Below, piece after piece: positions 63,349 through 64,000 of a stretch of 64,000 bases of DNA. Every line of letters begins with the position of its first letter. Position 1 is the stretch's first letter. Origin of the DNA: Brucella pseudintermedia (GTDB lineage: Bacteria > Pseudomonadota > Alphaproteobacteria > Rhizobiales > Rhizobiaceae); contig NZ_WBWE01000004.1 of assembly GCF_008932435.1 (NCBI RefSeq), forward strand, positions 1-64,000, given 5' to 3'. The notes beneath the pieces were generated by a model. It saw nothing but the letters and a program-made list of their open reading frames with translations. It did no database searches and was not told the origin of the DNA. The position numbers and the translations under genes were made by a program.

Positions 63349-64000
63349 TCACAGCTCGCGAACCCGTTGGCGCCTGACGATCCAGATGAAGAACGGCGCA
63401 CCGATCAGCGCGGTGACGATCCCGACATCGAGCTCGGCAGGGCGTGCAATCAGCCGCCCGACAACATCGGCAGCAAGCAGGAGACAGGCTCCGCTGAGGG
63501 CAGAGAATGGCAATAGCCAGCGGTGGTCGACCCCGACCAGCAAGCGGCAGAGATGCGGCACGACCAGCCCTACGAATCCGATGGGACCGCAGATGGCGGT
63601 CGTTGCACCGCAAAGGAGGATTGCGCCGAACGCCGAAATGGCGCGTGCGACGGCGACCTTTTCCCCCAGCCCGGCGGCAAGTTCATCGCCAAGCGCCAGC
63701 GAGTTCAGCTTGCGCGCCGACAAAAGACTGACGATGAAACCGACCGCAAGAAAGGGAAGCACATAAGAAAGTCGGTCGAAGGTCGCACCGCCCACACCGC
63801 CAATCTGCCAGGCGCGGATGCCGCCGGCAATGTCGTTGCGGGGCAGCACGACGGCGATGACCAGGGAGGAAAAGGCGACCGATGTGGCTGCGCCGGCCAG
63901 CGCGAGCTTGAGCGGTGTCGCGCCGCCGCGGCCAAGCGATCCGACTGTATAGACGAAGACGGCTGCGCAACCGGCGCCGAATATGGCGGCCCAGATATAG
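63349..64000 (-). CDS. Iron-siderophore ABC transporter permease, FepD-type (5' part missing)
   Basis: The reading frame is open from the stop at 63349 to the window edge, so the start lies beyond 64000. Visible sequence includes GGATPLKLALAGAATSVAF, AWQIGGVGGATFDRL, LGDELAAGLGEKVAVARAI and ICGPIGFVGLVVPHLCRLL, followed by DVGIVTALIGAPFFIWIV, all typical of FecCD permeases. Two bases separate its stop from the next permease's start. Confidence 0.9.
   Translation of the reverse strand, partial: YIWAAIFGAGCAAVFVYTVGSLGRGGATPLKLALAGAATSVAFSSLVIAVVLPRNDIAGGIRAWQIGGVGGATFDRLSYVLPFLAVGFIVSLLSARKLNSLALGDELAAGLGEKVAVARAISAFGAILLCGATTAICGPIGFVGLVVPHLCRLLVGVDHRWLLPFSALSGACLLLAADVVGRLIARPAELDVGIVTALIGAPFFIWIVRRQRVREL

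Overview
The window looks like a chromosomal stretch of an alphaproteobacterium of the order Hyphomicrobiales, most likely family Brucellaceae (Brucella/Ochrobactrum type). The grounds are coding style, the wealth of sugar and polyol ABC transporters with SorC-family regulators, an EcfG-like sigma factor, a choloylglycine hydrolase, and an intergenic repeat of a kind I recall from that group. This assignment comes from reading, not from a search. I saw no rRNA, tRNA, insertion sequence, prophage or CRISPR array.

Layout. (1) 1-170: tail of an autotransporter-like barrel, then a terminator. (2) 408-11317: a catabolic island. It holds an IclR regulator, a crotonase-fold protein, a spermidine/putrescine-type ABC importer with both permeases fused, a CaiC-like acyl-CoA ligase, a TetR regulator and a trimethylamine-dehydrogenase-family flavoprotein. 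The likely substrate is a betaine or methylated amine acid. (3) 11352-13751: Crp/Fnr regulator, EcfG-like sigma factor, a 71-aa unknown protein and an isochorismatase-fold hydrolase. (4) 13908-23089, minus strand: ribose-type ABC importer, GolD/DthD-like dehydrogenase, DhaK, DhaL, a SorC-regulator/DhaK fusion and a second DhaL. This fits a tetritol/erythrulose or dihydroxyacetone pathway. (5) 23386-32452: a second, divergent importer with two permeases (Lsr/Rha-like), a PfkB kinase, a SorC regulator and an aldolase-dehydrogenase fusion. Promoters in regions 4 and 5 share a TGACAAATGTCA-like motif.

(6) 32721-40631: envelope functions. These are a choloylglycine hydrolase, a PmtA-like methyltransferase, a VirK/YbjX-family protein, a PAP2 phosphatase and two OmpR/EnvZ-type two-component systems. 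(7) 41011-54340: an AraC regulator with a doubtful N-terminus, then a giant surface-protein gene. The giant gene would encode about 2814 aa, has 13 tandem repeats of about 115 aa, and is split by a frameshift at a seven-C tract. It is translationally coupled to a 1248-aa outer-membrane barrel gene. (8) 54440-61442: a ribitol operon with LacI regulator, ABC importer, ribitol 2-dehydrogenase and D-ribulokinase. (9) 61458-64000, minus strand: an iron-siderophore ABC importer that runs off the window.

The most unusual items are the giant repeat protein/barrel pair with its C7 tract, the SorC-DhaK fusion, and the amine-catabolism island. That island carries a crotonase lacking one catalytic glutamate beside a flavoprotein that keeps the covalent-FMN cysteine.
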